Positions 1-6,862 of a stretch of DNA of 19,664 nucleotides are shown in pieces. Position 1 is the stretch's first letter. The number at the start of each line of letters is the position of its first letter. The stretch is from DASSUC01 sp035650075 (lineage in GTDB: Bacteria > Actinomycetota > Actinomycetes > Mycobacteriales > Micromonosporaceae): positions 1 to 19,664 of the forward strand of contig DASRII010000556.1 in NCBI GenBank assembly GCA_035650075.1, written 5' to 3'. Below the pieces are notes generated by a model, which made no database searches, was not told the origin of the DNA, and saw only the letters and a list, made by a program, of their open reading frames with translations. The translations under genes and the position numbers were made by a program.

Positions 1-980
1 CGGCGGACCGCCATGAAGATGCGCGGCATCAACGGGAAGTGGAAACACATGTGGCATTCGTCGCCACCGACGTCCGGGTCACCGAAGTACGCCACGACGT
101 CGGCCGGCCACTGGTTGGCCTCGGCCAGCAGGACCCGGCCGGGAAACTCGTCGTCGACTATCTTGCGGCAGGTCTTCAGGAACGAATGCGTATCCGGCAG
201 GTTCTCGCAGTTCGTACCCTCCTCCTCGAACAGGTAGGGCACCGCGTCGAGGCGGAACCCGTCGATACCCAGATCGAGCCAGAACCGCAGTACGTTGAGC
301 ATCTCCTTCTGCACGGCCGGGTTCGCGTAGTTGAGGTCTGGTTGATGCGCGAAGAACCGGTGCCAGAAGAACTGGCGGCGTACCGGGTCGTACGTCCAGT
401 TCGACTCCTCGGTGTCGACGAAAATGATGCGCGCACCGGAGTACATCGTGTCGGTGTCGCTCCACACGTAGTAGTCCCCGTACTGCCCGTTCGGGTCGCG
501 CCGCGACTCCTGGAACCACGGGTGCGAATCCGAGGTGTGGTTCATCACGAGGTCCGTGATGACGCGGATGCCACGCCGGTGCGCCGCGTCGAGGAGCGCC
601 ACGAAGTCGTCGACCGTACCGAACTCCGGCAGCACCTTGTAGAAATCGCGGATGTCGTAACCGCCGTCGCGCAGTGGGGAGTCGTAGAACGGCGGTAGCC
701 ACAGGCAGTCCACGCCGAGCCACTGCAGGTAGTCCAAGCGGGCGGTGAGCCCCCGCAGGTCACCCGAACCGTCGGCGTTGGAGTCGAAGAAGGCGCGGAC
801 GAGGACCTCGTAGAACACGGCGCGCTTGAACCAGCTCAGATCGGCGGGTAGGGCACGAGCGTGCACGAAGTCGCCGGACTCGGGATGTTCGACGACGCCG
901 TCGGTGACGTGGCTCCCGGCGGCTCGGCTGCTGGCGGCCGGATCGATGAAGACCGGCTGGCGCGCAGGGATCACCTCCAT
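1..980 (-). CDS. treS: Trehalose synthase / maltose alpha-D-glucosyltransferase (TreS), 3' end cut by window
   Basis: Cytoplasmic GH13 enzyme that interconverts trehalose and maltose. The first 326 residues are visible; the rest lies beyond base 1. Translation from the ATG at 980 gives the usual TreS opening (WFKRAVFYEVLVRAF around residues 50-64), then DCLWLPPFY, VMNHTSDSHPWFQ and GIDGFRLDAVPYL with the probable nucleophile at Asp245. LLAEANQWPADVV carries the probable acid/base at Glu287. These motifs separate TreS from other GH13 enzymes. It lies 52 bp downstream of glgE on the same strand, fitting the GlgE pathway in which TreS supplies maltose for a maltokinase. An in-frame GTG at 986 is an alternative start. 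No Shine-Dalgarno precedes the ATG, although a perfect anti-SD complement lies inside codons 1-5. A C-terminal fusion to maltokinase cannot be judged. Confidence 0.95.
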   Translation of the reverse strand, partial: MEVIPARQPVFIDPAASSRAAGSHVTDGVVEHPESGDFVHARALPADLSWFKRAVFYEVLVRAFFDSNADGSGDLRGLTARLDYLQWLGVDCLWLPPFYDSPLRDGGYDIRDFYKVLPEFGTVDDFVALLDAAHRRGIRVITDLVMNHTSDSHPWFQESRRDPNGQYGDYYVWSDTDTMYSGARIIFVDTEESNWTYDPVRRQFFWHRFFAHQPDLNYANPAVQKEMLNVLRFWLDLGIDGFRLDAVPYLFEEEGTNCENLPDTHSFLKTCRKIVDDEFPGRVLLAEANQWPADVVAYFGDPDVGGDECHMCFHFPLMPRIFMAVR

Positions 981-988
981 ACCCACTA

Positions 989-1016
989 AGAATAACCACT
1001 ACCCCAGGGGCTCAAA
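989..1016 (-). promoter_or_regulatory. Possible leaderless promoter of treS
   Basis: Read on the minus strand, TATTCT (989-994) ends 8 nt before the treS ATG. A TTGAGC or TTTGAG element (1010-1016) lies 15-16 bp further upstream. A -10 box at this distance would start transcription at or near the ATG itself, as in actinobacterial leaderless mRNAs. This would let treS be expressed apart from glgE. The -35 match and spacing are only moderate, so the call rests mainly on the -10 position and the lack of an upstream ribosome binding site. Confidence 0.3.
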
Positions 1017-1032
1017 CCGTTCCCCAGCGTCC

Positions 1033-3003
1033 CTAAACGTGGCGATGTACGGTAAAGACGTGAGCAGGCTCGACCGACGGGTCGAGCCGTACGGCGTTGT
1101 GCCGGCCCCAGTCGTACTCCACGCCGGTCAGCGCATCCCGCGCGGTGAACCGCTCGTGCCAATCGAAGCCCAGTGCTGGCATGTCCAATGTGGTGTTTCC
1201 CCAGTGGGCCTGAACCGGATCGAACGTGCACACCACGAGCACGGTGTTGCCCGTGGCATCGTCCCGTTTGGACCAACACAGCAGCACGTCGTTGTCGATG
1301 TCGTGGAAACGCAGGTTCCGCAGTTCGTGCAGAGCCGGGTTGGCCTTGCGCACGGCGTTGAGCTTCGTCAGGAACGGTGCGAGCGACTCGCCCGCCTCGA
1401 TCGCCCCGGCGAAGTCGCGCGGGCGCAGCTCGTACTTCTCGTTGTCGAGATACTCCTCGGCGCCCGGCCTGGCCACGTGCTCGAACAGCTCGTACCCCGT
1501 GTAGATGCCCCACGACGGGGACAGCAGGCTGGCCAGTACCGCACGAATCTTGAACATCGGCGGCCCGCCGTGCTGCAGGTCCTCGGGCAGGATGTCCGGC
1601 GTGTTGGGCCAGAAGTTCGGCCGCATGTAGTCCGCCGCCGCGACCAGCTCCTCGCAGTACTCCCGCATCTCCCGCGCGGTGTTGCGCCATGTGAAATAGG
1701 TGTACGACTGGCTAAAGCCCACCTTAGCCAGACCGTGCATCATCGCCGGCCGGGTGAACGCCTCGGCGAGGAACAGCACGTCCTCGTCGACCTTCTTGAC
1801 CTCCCAGATGAGCCATTGCCAGAAGTCCACGGGCTTGGTATGCGGGTTGTCGACCCGGAAGATCTTGACGCCCTGCTCGACCCAGTGCAGCACCACCCGC
1901 AACACCTCGGCGCGGATGCCGTCCGGGTCGTTGTCGAAGTTCACCGGGTAGATGTCCTGGTACTTCTTCGGTGGGTTCTCCGCGTAGGCGATCGTGCCGT
2001 CGGCGAGCGTGGTGAACCACTGTGGATGGTCGCGTACCCATGGGTGGTCGGGTGCGCATTGCAGGGCAAGGTCCAGCGCCACCTCGAGCCCGTTGGCACG
2101 CGCGGCCGTGACGAAGTCGCGGAAGTCGGAAAGCGTACCCAGCAAAGGATGGACCGCGTCGTGGCCGCCCTCGTCCGACCCGATCGCCCACGGCGAGCCG
2201 ACGTCGCCGGGGCCCGCGACGAGCGCGTTGTTGCGCCCCTTGCGGTTGACCCGGCCGATCGGATGGATCGGCGGCAGGTATACGACATCGAAGCCCATCG
2301 CGGCCACGTCCGGCAGCCGGCGAGCCGCGGTGACGAAGGTCCCGTGCCGCGCCGGATCGCTGGCCCGCCGCGGCAGGATCGCGCCCTCCGAGCGCGGAAA
2401 CATCTCGTACCAGGCCGAGAACAGCGCCCGCTTCCGGTCGACCCAGATGTCGTACGGCCCGTCGACCGTCAGCAAGTCGGCCGGTGGGTGATGCCACAGC
2501 AGCTCGTCGAGCGCGAGAGCCGGCGCGATCCGCTTGGCCAACGGCAGTGTGTCGTCCGCGAGCTTGACCGACGCGTCGCGCACCGGGGCGGCCAGCACCG
2601 GCGGTACGAGGCCCGCCGCCTGATCCAGGATCGCCACGCCCTCGGCACAGTCGTTCGCCAGCTCGGCCGCGCCCTGGCCCGCGTCCACCTTCTTGGTAAC
2701 CGCGTCCCGCCACGTGAGATAGCGGTCTCCGTACGCCTCGATGGTGAAGCTCCACAGACCGACCGCGTCCGGCCGGATCACCGCGATCCACCGGTCGGTG
2801 CCGGGCGCATCGGGCTCCATGCGTACCGACCCGGCGGGAGTGCCGTCCGGACCGTAGACCACCACTGTGACGCCGAGTGCGCCATGCCCTTCGCGGTACA
2901 CCGTGGCGGTTACCGGGACCGCCTCCCCCACCACCGCCTTGGCTGGGTAGCGCCCGCACGCCACCACCGGAGATACCGACTCGATCGGGATCCGCCCAGT
3001 CAT
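1033..3003 (-). CDS. glgE: Alpha-1,4-glucan:maltose-1-phosphate maltosyltransferase (GlgE)
   Basis: GH13 subfamily 3 enzyme that transfers maltosyl units from maltose-1-phosphate to alpha-1,4-glucan in the cytoplasm. The product has 656 residues from the ATG at 3003, normal for GlgE. An N-terminal beta-rich region (about 1-95) and a helical region (about 100-190) precede the catalytic barrel. The barrel shows LFSAWYEMFPRS, VVYLPPIHPIGRVNRKGRNN, KIFRVDNPHTKP (nucleophile Asp385), LFLAEAFTRP (acid/base Glu414) and NFWPNTPDIL (third acid Asp470). These are diagnostic GlgE motifs. A GTG at 3012, lying one base past the vapC stop, is an alternative start three codons upstream. Longer in-frame starts up to 3090 lie inside vapC and give low-complexity, non-GlgE sequence. 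The gene follows vapC with a 10-bp gap and precedes treS. Confidence 0.96.
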   Translation of the reverse strand: MTGRIPIESVSPVVACGRYPAKAVVGEAVPVTATVYREGHGALGVTVVVYGPDGTPAGSVRMEPDAPGTDRWIAVIRPDAVGLWSFTIEAYGDRYLTWRDAVTKKVDAGQGAAELANDCAEGVAILDQAAGLVPPVLAAPVRDASVKLADDTLPLAKRIAPALALDELLWHHPPADLLTVDGPYDIWVDRKRALFSAWYEMFPRSEGAILPRRASDPARHGTFVTAARRLPDVAAMGFDVVYLPPIHPIGRVNRKGRNNALVAGPGDVGSPWAIGSDEGGHDAVHPLLGTLSDFRDFVTAARANGLEVALDLALQCAPDHPWVRDHPQWFTTLADGTIAYAENPPKKYQDIYPVNFDNDPDGIRAEVLRVVLHWVEQGVKIFRVDNPHTKPVDFWQWLIWEVKKVDEDVLFLAEAFTRPAMMHGLAKVGFSQSYTYFTWRNTAREMREYCEELVAAADYMRPNFWPNTPDILPEDLQHGGPPMFKIRAVLASLLSPSWGIYTGYELFEHVARPGAEEYLDNEKYELRPRDFAGAIEAGESLAPFLTKLNAVRKANPALHELRNLRFHDIDNDVLLCWSKRDDATGNTVLVVCTFDPVQAHWGNTTLDMPALGFDWHERFTARDALTGVEYDWGRHNAVRLDPSVEPAHVFTVHRHV

Positions 3004-3013
3004 CCCCTTCACC

Positions 3014-3433
3014 CTAGGGGATCGAGCCGTTGCGTGCGATCCAGTCGACCTGCTGTCCGGTGAACGCGGCAATGTGCTCGAAGTCGGCATCGTAGTGCAG
3101 CACCGAGGCGCCGAAGTGTTCCGCGGCCGCGGCGGTGAGCAGGTCCATCACACCCGCGGCACGGTGCTGGCTTCGTGCCGCCATGAGGGACTGAACCTCG
3201 CGAGCCCGCAGCGCGATGTCGTCCACAGCCGGCAACTGCACGAGTTGACGACGGACCTGCCGGATACCACGGTGCTCGCGCGGGTCCCGTGCCGAATAGC
3301 CCACCTCCAGATCGACGGTCACGAACGTCGCGAGTATCCCGTCGGCAGCGAGCTGCCGCAGCCGGCTCTCCGCCGCCGGGACGCGCCGCGCCACCGTGTA
3401 CGCCGACGTGTCGGCGAGGAAGAGCGTTGTCAC
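3014..3433 (-). CDS. vapC: VapC-family PIN-domain toxin (ribonuclease)
   Basis: A 139-residue PIN-domain protein, the usual size of VapC toxins, which are Mg2+-dependent RNases restrained by the cognate VapB. The acidic active-site set is complete: Asp8 (FLADTSA), Glu43 (VDLEVGYSA), Asp97 (GVMDLLTAAAAEHFG) and Asp115/Asp117 (LHYDADFEHIA). The toxin therefore looks catalytically intact. It starts with GTG at 3433, overlapping the vapB stop by 4 bp (GTGA), so the two are translationally coupled. Its stop is 10 bp before the preferred glgE ATG, and an alternative glgE GTG comes one base after it, so transcription very probably runs into glgE. The RNA target cannot be inferred from sequence. Confidence 0.9.
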   Translation of the reverse strand: MTTLFLADTSAYTVARRVPAAESRLRQLAADGILATFVTVDLEVGYSARDPREHRGIRQVRRQLVQLPAVDDIALRAREVQSLMAARSQHRAAGVMDLLTAAAAEHFGASVLHYDADFEHIAAFTGQQVDWIARNGSIP

Positions 3434-3636
3434 CTGCGGGCGCCGCGCATCACCTCGGCGTCGCCGAGGTCGGACCCACCGAGAAACAGCGGGTCATCCA
3501 GTACGGCCCGCGCACGAGCTCGACGTTCGGCCACGAATCGCAGGGCCTCGTTCACCGTGTCCTTCTTGGTGGTCGTACCCAGTTCCGCTTGTGCCGCTTC
3601 GAGCAGCTCGTCGTCGACGTCGATGATCGTCCTCAC
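3430..3636 (-). CDS. vapB: VapB-family antitoxin (ribbon-helix-helix)
   Basis: A 68-residue protein opening with MRTIIDVDDELLEAAQAELG, a beta-strand then helix typical of VapB ribbon-helix-helix DNA-binding domains. TTTKKDTVNEALRFVAERR forms the second helix of the fold. The C-terminal tail after about residue 44 (VLDDPLFLGG onward) would be the toxin-neutralising arm. It begins with GTG at 3636; no ATG gives the same protein, and no clear ribosome binding site precedes it. The gene overlaps vapC by 4 bp and is the first gene of the minus-strand run into glgE. VapB or the VapBC complex normally represses its own promoter, so the upstream palindrome is a candidate operator. Confidence 0.88.
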   Translation of the reverse strand: MRTIIDVDDELLEAAQAELGTTTKKDTVNEALRFVAERRARARAVLDDPLFLGGSDLGDAEVMRGARR

Positions 3637-3642
3637 GGAACC

Positions 3643-3671
3643 ATGATATCAAGCCGAGCGAGCTGTATACA
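3643..3671 (-). promoter_or_regulatory. Candidate vapBC promoter -10 box with 8-bp palindrome
   Basis: On the minus strand TATCAT (3643-3648, five of six matches to TATAAT) ends 6 nt before the vapB GTG. This places the start of transcription at the start codon (leaderless). About 15 bp upstream lies the perfect palindrome TGTATACA (3664-3671), at the -35 position, where no good TTGACA is present. That location suits an autoregulatory VapB site, but an 8-bp palindrome is weak evidence alone. The same 64-bp intergenic stretch must also hold the promoter of the divergent VOC gene. Confidence 0.35.
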
Positions 3672-3700
3672 TCGCGCGTCTGAATGCAAGCGCGCATAGC

Positions 3701-4417
3701 ATGGGCAGGATGATCGGCAAACTGAAGTCAGTAGTACTCGATGCGCCGGACATCAAGGGCCTCTCGGCGTTCTACCGCGGCCTGGCGGGCTGGACCGAGG
3801 CGTACGCCGACGATGAGTGGATCACGTTGACCACCGAAGACGGTTGGCGGATCGCCTTCCAGGACGCGCCGGACCACGTACCCCCGAGATGGCCCGATCC
3901 CGCCTACCCCCAGCAGGCCCACCTCGACCTGCGGGTGCCCGACGTCGACGCCGCGACCGCGAAGGCCGAGGAACTCGGCGCGACCCTGCTGCGCGGGAAC
4001 GATTCGTGGAACACGCTGGCGGACCCGGCCGGGCACCCGTTCGACCTGTGCCTGAACGCGGACGACCCGAAGACCACGCTGATGGGCGTGATGCTCGACT
4101 GTCCCGATGCCAAGGAGCTGAGCACCTTCTACGCCGAGCTGTTGGGCAAGCCGGTGACGCACCAGGGTGAGGGCGGCGCGATGATCGGCAGCGAGGGCTC
4201 GCAGCCGGTGATGTTCCAGCAGGTCGAGTCGTACACGCCGCCGCGGTGGCCCGATCCGGCCTACCCGCAGCAGTACCACCTGGACGTGCTGGTGGACGAC
4301 GTGGAGGTGGCCGAGCCGCCCACGCTGGCTCTCGGGGCGACCCGGCTGCCCGGCGAAGGCGACAACTGGCGCGTCTACGCCGACCCCGCCGGCAAGCCCT
4401 TCTGCCTTACGTGGTAG
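3701..4417 (+). CDS. Two-domain VOC (glyoxalase/bleomycin-resistance fold) protein
   Basis: A 238-residue protein made of two tandem VOC modules (about residues 5-120 and 126-238). VOC proteins are cytosolic and include metal-dependent lyases, isomerases, dioxygenases and binding proteins; the sequence does not show which this is. The modules share PPRWPDPAYPQQ, identical at residues 61-72 and 180-191, followed by AHLDLRV or YHLDVLV. Each module ends with ADPAGHPFDLCL or ADPAGKPFCLTW. His74 and His193 are candidate metal ligands, but I do not see a clear glutamate in the usual final-strand position. The start may be ATG 3701 or ATG 3710; neither has a convincing ribosome binding site. Its TAG stop directly abuts the stop of the convergent amidase gene. 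Confidence 0.85.
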   Translation: MGRMIGKLKSVVLDAPDIKGLSAFYRGLAGWTEAYADDEWITLTTEDGWRIAFQDAPDHVPPRWPDPAYPQQAHLDLRVPDVDAATAKAEELGATLLRGNDSWNTLADPAGHPFDLCLNADDPKTTLMGVMLDCPDAKELSTFYAELLGKPVTHQGEGGAMIGSEGSQPVMFQQVESYTPPRWPDPAYPQQYHLDVLVDDVEVAEPPTLALGATRLPGEGDNWRVYADPAGKPFCLTW

Positions 4418-5446
4418 CTACTCCGGCGACGCCCCGGTCCCGCCCGCCCCGTACGAGGCGGCGAGAGAGCGCAGCCGCGCGTGGACACCGTCGTACGCCA
4501 CCGCCCCGACCAGATACGACTTGGCGACCTTGGCGACCATCGTGTAATTCGGGTCGCAGACGTTGCCGACCGGAGCCTCGCCCGCCTGCGAGATCAGCTG
4601 GTACGCGTCGAGGTCGTCCAACCCGACGAGTGCCGCCGTCCAGGTCACCAGGTCGTGCTGGCTGATCCGGTACGCGTCCTCCAGCGGCCGCGCCGAGCCT
4701 GTCGACATCAGGTGCGAGTCGGATTCGAGCCGGGGCCACGGCGTCGCAACGCCCTTGACCAGCTCGACCGCTACCACCGTGCGCATCGCCGACTCCACCG
4801 CGACCCCGGTGACCTCACCATGGCCCTGCCGGGCGTGCCCGTCTCCCACAGCGAACAGCGCACCGTCCACATTGACTCCGAAGTAGACGGTCACCCCGGC
4901 GCGCAGCTCGGGAGTGTCCATGTTGCCGCCGTGCGCGTCCGGTACCAGCGTCACCCGGGACTCGAAGGCGGCCGGGGCAACACCCACTGTGCCGTGCATC
5001 GGGTCCAAGGGCAGCTCGACGGACAGGTCCGACCGCCGGGCGTGGTAGCGCACGATCCCGGCGGCAATGTCGATGTCGTACCGCCACACCCGTTCCTCGA
5101 GCGGTGGCTGCAGCGTCGCGGTGGTGTGGGTCGACGTCAGCGCGCCGAAGTGCGGGAAGGTCGACGACACCGCCCAGTCACGGGCCGGTGTGATGGACAC
5201 GAAGTGCAGCGCGAGCGTGTCCCCCGGCTCCGCCCCCTCGACATGGAACGGGCCGGTGACCGGATTGAGGTACGGGAACTCGCACACGACGGACGGCAGG
5301 TCGGAAACGGAACGCACCCGCCCGCCGAAACAGTCCTCTGTGTACAGTTCGACGACGTCTCCGGGGCGCACGGTGCGCACCGGTGGCCGGCCGCCGAAGG
5401 TGTACGCATACTCCTCCGGCGCCGGCTGGTACGTGTGGACAGTCAT
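4418..5446 (-). CDS. Acetamidase/formamidase family amidohydrolase
   Basis: A 342-residue member of the FmdA/AmdA family, which hydrolyses formamide, acetamide or similar short amides to ammonia and the carboxylate in the cytoplasm. Family hallmarks seen are VRPGDVVELYTEDCF (about 26-40), FHVEGAEPGDTLALHFVSI (67-85), the HGGNMD motif (172-177), GDGHARQGHGEVTG (201-214) and a C-terminal region with DPNYTMVAKVAKSYLV (298-312). The start is ATG 5446, which overlaps the permease stop by 4 bp (ATGA), indicating translational coupling. It is the last gene of a run AmiC-like sensor, permease, amidase. The true substrate is not determinable here; formamide, acetamide or a larger amide are all possible. 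Confidence 0.9.
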   Translation of the reverse strand: MTVHTYQPAPEEYAYTFGGRPPVRTVRPGDVVELYTEDCFGGRVRSVSDLPSVVCEFPYLNPVTGPFHVEGAEPGDTLALHFVSITPARDWAVSSTFPHFGALTSTHTTATLQPPLEERVWRYDIDIAAGIVRYHARRSDLSVELPLDPMHGTVGVAPAAFESRVTLVPDAHGGNMDTPELRAGVTVYFGVNVDGALFAVGDGHARQGHGEVTGVAVESAMRTVVAVELVKGVATPWPRLESDSHLMSTGSARPLEDAYRISQHDLVTWTAALVGLDDLDAYQLISQAGEAPVGNVCDPNYTMVAKVAKSYLVGAVAYDGVHARLRSLAASYGAGGTGASPE

Positions 5447-6810
5447 GACAATCCCGAAAGGCGTGGGCGGCGACCGATGGCATACAGCACCACCAGTATG
5501 ACGACTCCGATGCCCAGCCAGGTGAACCCCAGCAGCTGCGCCGCCACCTTGGCGTTCCACACGACCGCGGCCAGGATCGCGAAGCCGACGGCCGGTACGA
5601 CAATGTGCCGCAGCCAGTCGCGCGAGCCCTGACGCACCACGTAGTGCCAGAAGACCGAGACGTGCAGGACGAGGAACGCGGCCATCGCCCCGAAGTTGAT
5701 CAGCGAGGAGAGCAGGGTGACCCCGTCGTCCCGGCTCGCCATGTAGAGGCCCAGGCCCAGCGAGACGAGGGCGACGAGGAAGGTGGCGTTGGTCGGTACC
5801 TGGGTCCGCTGGTTCACCTGGGCGAAGAACGACGGCAGCTGCCGGTCTCGGGCCATCGCGAAGACGAGCCGGGAGGTGGCCGCCTGGGCTACCAGGGCGT
5901 TCGCGAACCCCCACGCGATCGCGGTGGCCACGGCGGTCAGCGTCCCCAGCCACTTCCCGCCGCCGGCGACTTCGGCCGCGTCGTAGAAGGCGGTCCCGGC
6001 CGGGTCGCCGTTGGCGATCAGTGCGGCCGGGTCGGTGACGAACATCGACGCCACCCACGTCTGCACGATGAACAGCGTGCCGGCCAGCAGCAGGGCCGCC
6101 ACCATCGCGCGACCGATCTGGCGAGCGGACTCGCGGTTCTCCTCGGCGAGCATGGATATGCCGTCGAAGCCGAGGAACGACAGCACGGCGATGGACGTCG
6201 CGCCGAGTACCAGCGACCAGGTGAACGTGCTGGAGTTGAAGAACGCGTCGAACGTGAACCCCCGGCCCTTGCCCTGCGCGACCGCGACGATGCCCACGAC
6301 CAGGAAGATGGCGAGCACGATGAGCTCGGCGACCAGCATGATCCGGATGACTCGGGCGGTCAGCTCGATGCCGAAGTAGTTGACGATGGTGTTGAGCACG
6401 ACGAAGCCGACGAGCCACACCCACACCGGGATCGCCGATATGAACGAGTTCATCGCGATGCCGGCGATGAGGTACAGCAGGCCAGGTACCAGTACGTAGT
6501 CGAGGAGGATGACCCAGCCGGCGAGGAAGCCGACCGGCGGCGCGATGCCCCGGCCGGCGTACGTGTAGACCGAGCCGGCCATCGGGAAGGCCCGGGCCAT
6601 CTGGGCGTACGACAAGGCGGTGAACATCATCGCCACCATGCCGATCGCGTACGCCAGCGCGACCATGCCGCCCGAACCGGCGTACACCAAGCCGAAGATG
6701 CCGAACGGCGCGATCGGCACCATGAAGATCAGGCCGTACACGACCAGATCCACGAACGTCAGCGAGCGCTTGAGCTCCTGCCGGTACCCGAAATCTTCGA
6801 GGGTGGTCAT
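5443..6810 (-). CDS. APC-superfamily amino acid/amide permease
   Basis: A 455-residue integral membrane protein with about 12 hydrophobic segments and no signal peptide. It opens with a short cytoplasmic end (GYRQELKRSLTFVDLVVYG), as in amino acid-polyamine-organocation transporters. Recognisable features are MVPIAPFGIFGLVYAGSGG in the first helix pair, SYAQMARAFPMAGSVYTYAGRG near residues 65-90, and FLGFDGISMLAEENRESARQIGRA in the middle. Such permeases are secondary transporters; in this context the substrate is likely an amide or an amino acid-like compound fed to the coupled amidase. The start is ATG 6810. The 52 bp separating it from the AmiC-like gene contain a weak 5-bp hairpin (6837-6851) of unknown significance. 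Confidence 0.9.
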   Translation of the reverse strand: MTTLEDFGYRQELKRSLTFVDLVVYGLIFMVPIAPFGIFGLVYAGSGGMVALAYAIGMVAMMFTALSYAQMARAFPMAGSVYTYAGRGIAPPVGFLAGWVILLDYVLVPGLLYLIAGIAMNSFISAIPVWVWLVGFVVLNTIVNYFGIELTARVIRIMLVAELIVLAIFLVVGIVAVAQGKGRGFTFDAFFNSSTFTWSLVLGATSIAVLSFLGFDGISMLAEENRESARQIGRAMVAALLLAGTLFIVQTWVASMFVTDPAALIANGDPAGTAFYDAAEVAGGGKWLGTLTAVATAIAWGFANALVAQAATSRLVFAMARDRQLPSFFAQVNQRTQVPTNATFLVALVSLGLGLYMASRDDGVTLLSSLINFGAMAAFLVLHVSVFWHYVVRQGSRDWLRHIVVPAVGFAILAAVVWNAKVAAQLLGFTWLGIGVVILVVLYAIGRRPRLSGLS

Positions 6811-6862
6811 GCCGCACGATAGCGCCGTTACTTTCAAGAGAAAAGATCTCTGACGGAAAGGT

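Noticed and set aside
826..3063. A 745-codon open frame on the plus strand across the treS-glgE region
   Set aside because: It is antisense to glgE and the start of treS, which have clear catalytic motifs; its product is Arg/Val/Pro-rich with no recognisable domain, as expected for a stop-poor shadow frame in GC-rich DNA.
3004..3090. Extended N-terminus for GlgE starting at 3090
   Set aside because: The added residues lie inside vapC and are Ser/Arg/Pro-rich without similarity to GlgE; ATG 3003 or GTG 3012 fit the family length.
5605..6822. A 405-codon plus-strand frame opposite the APC permease
   Set aside because: The product is an Asp/Glu/His/Arg-rich mirror of hydrophobic membrane helices, a typical antisense artefact.
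6837..6851. Hairpin AGAGA-loop-TCTCT between the AmiC-like gene and the permease as a terminator
   Set aside because: A 5-bp AT-containing stem is too weak to call a terminator in this genome and would separate genes that look functionally linked.
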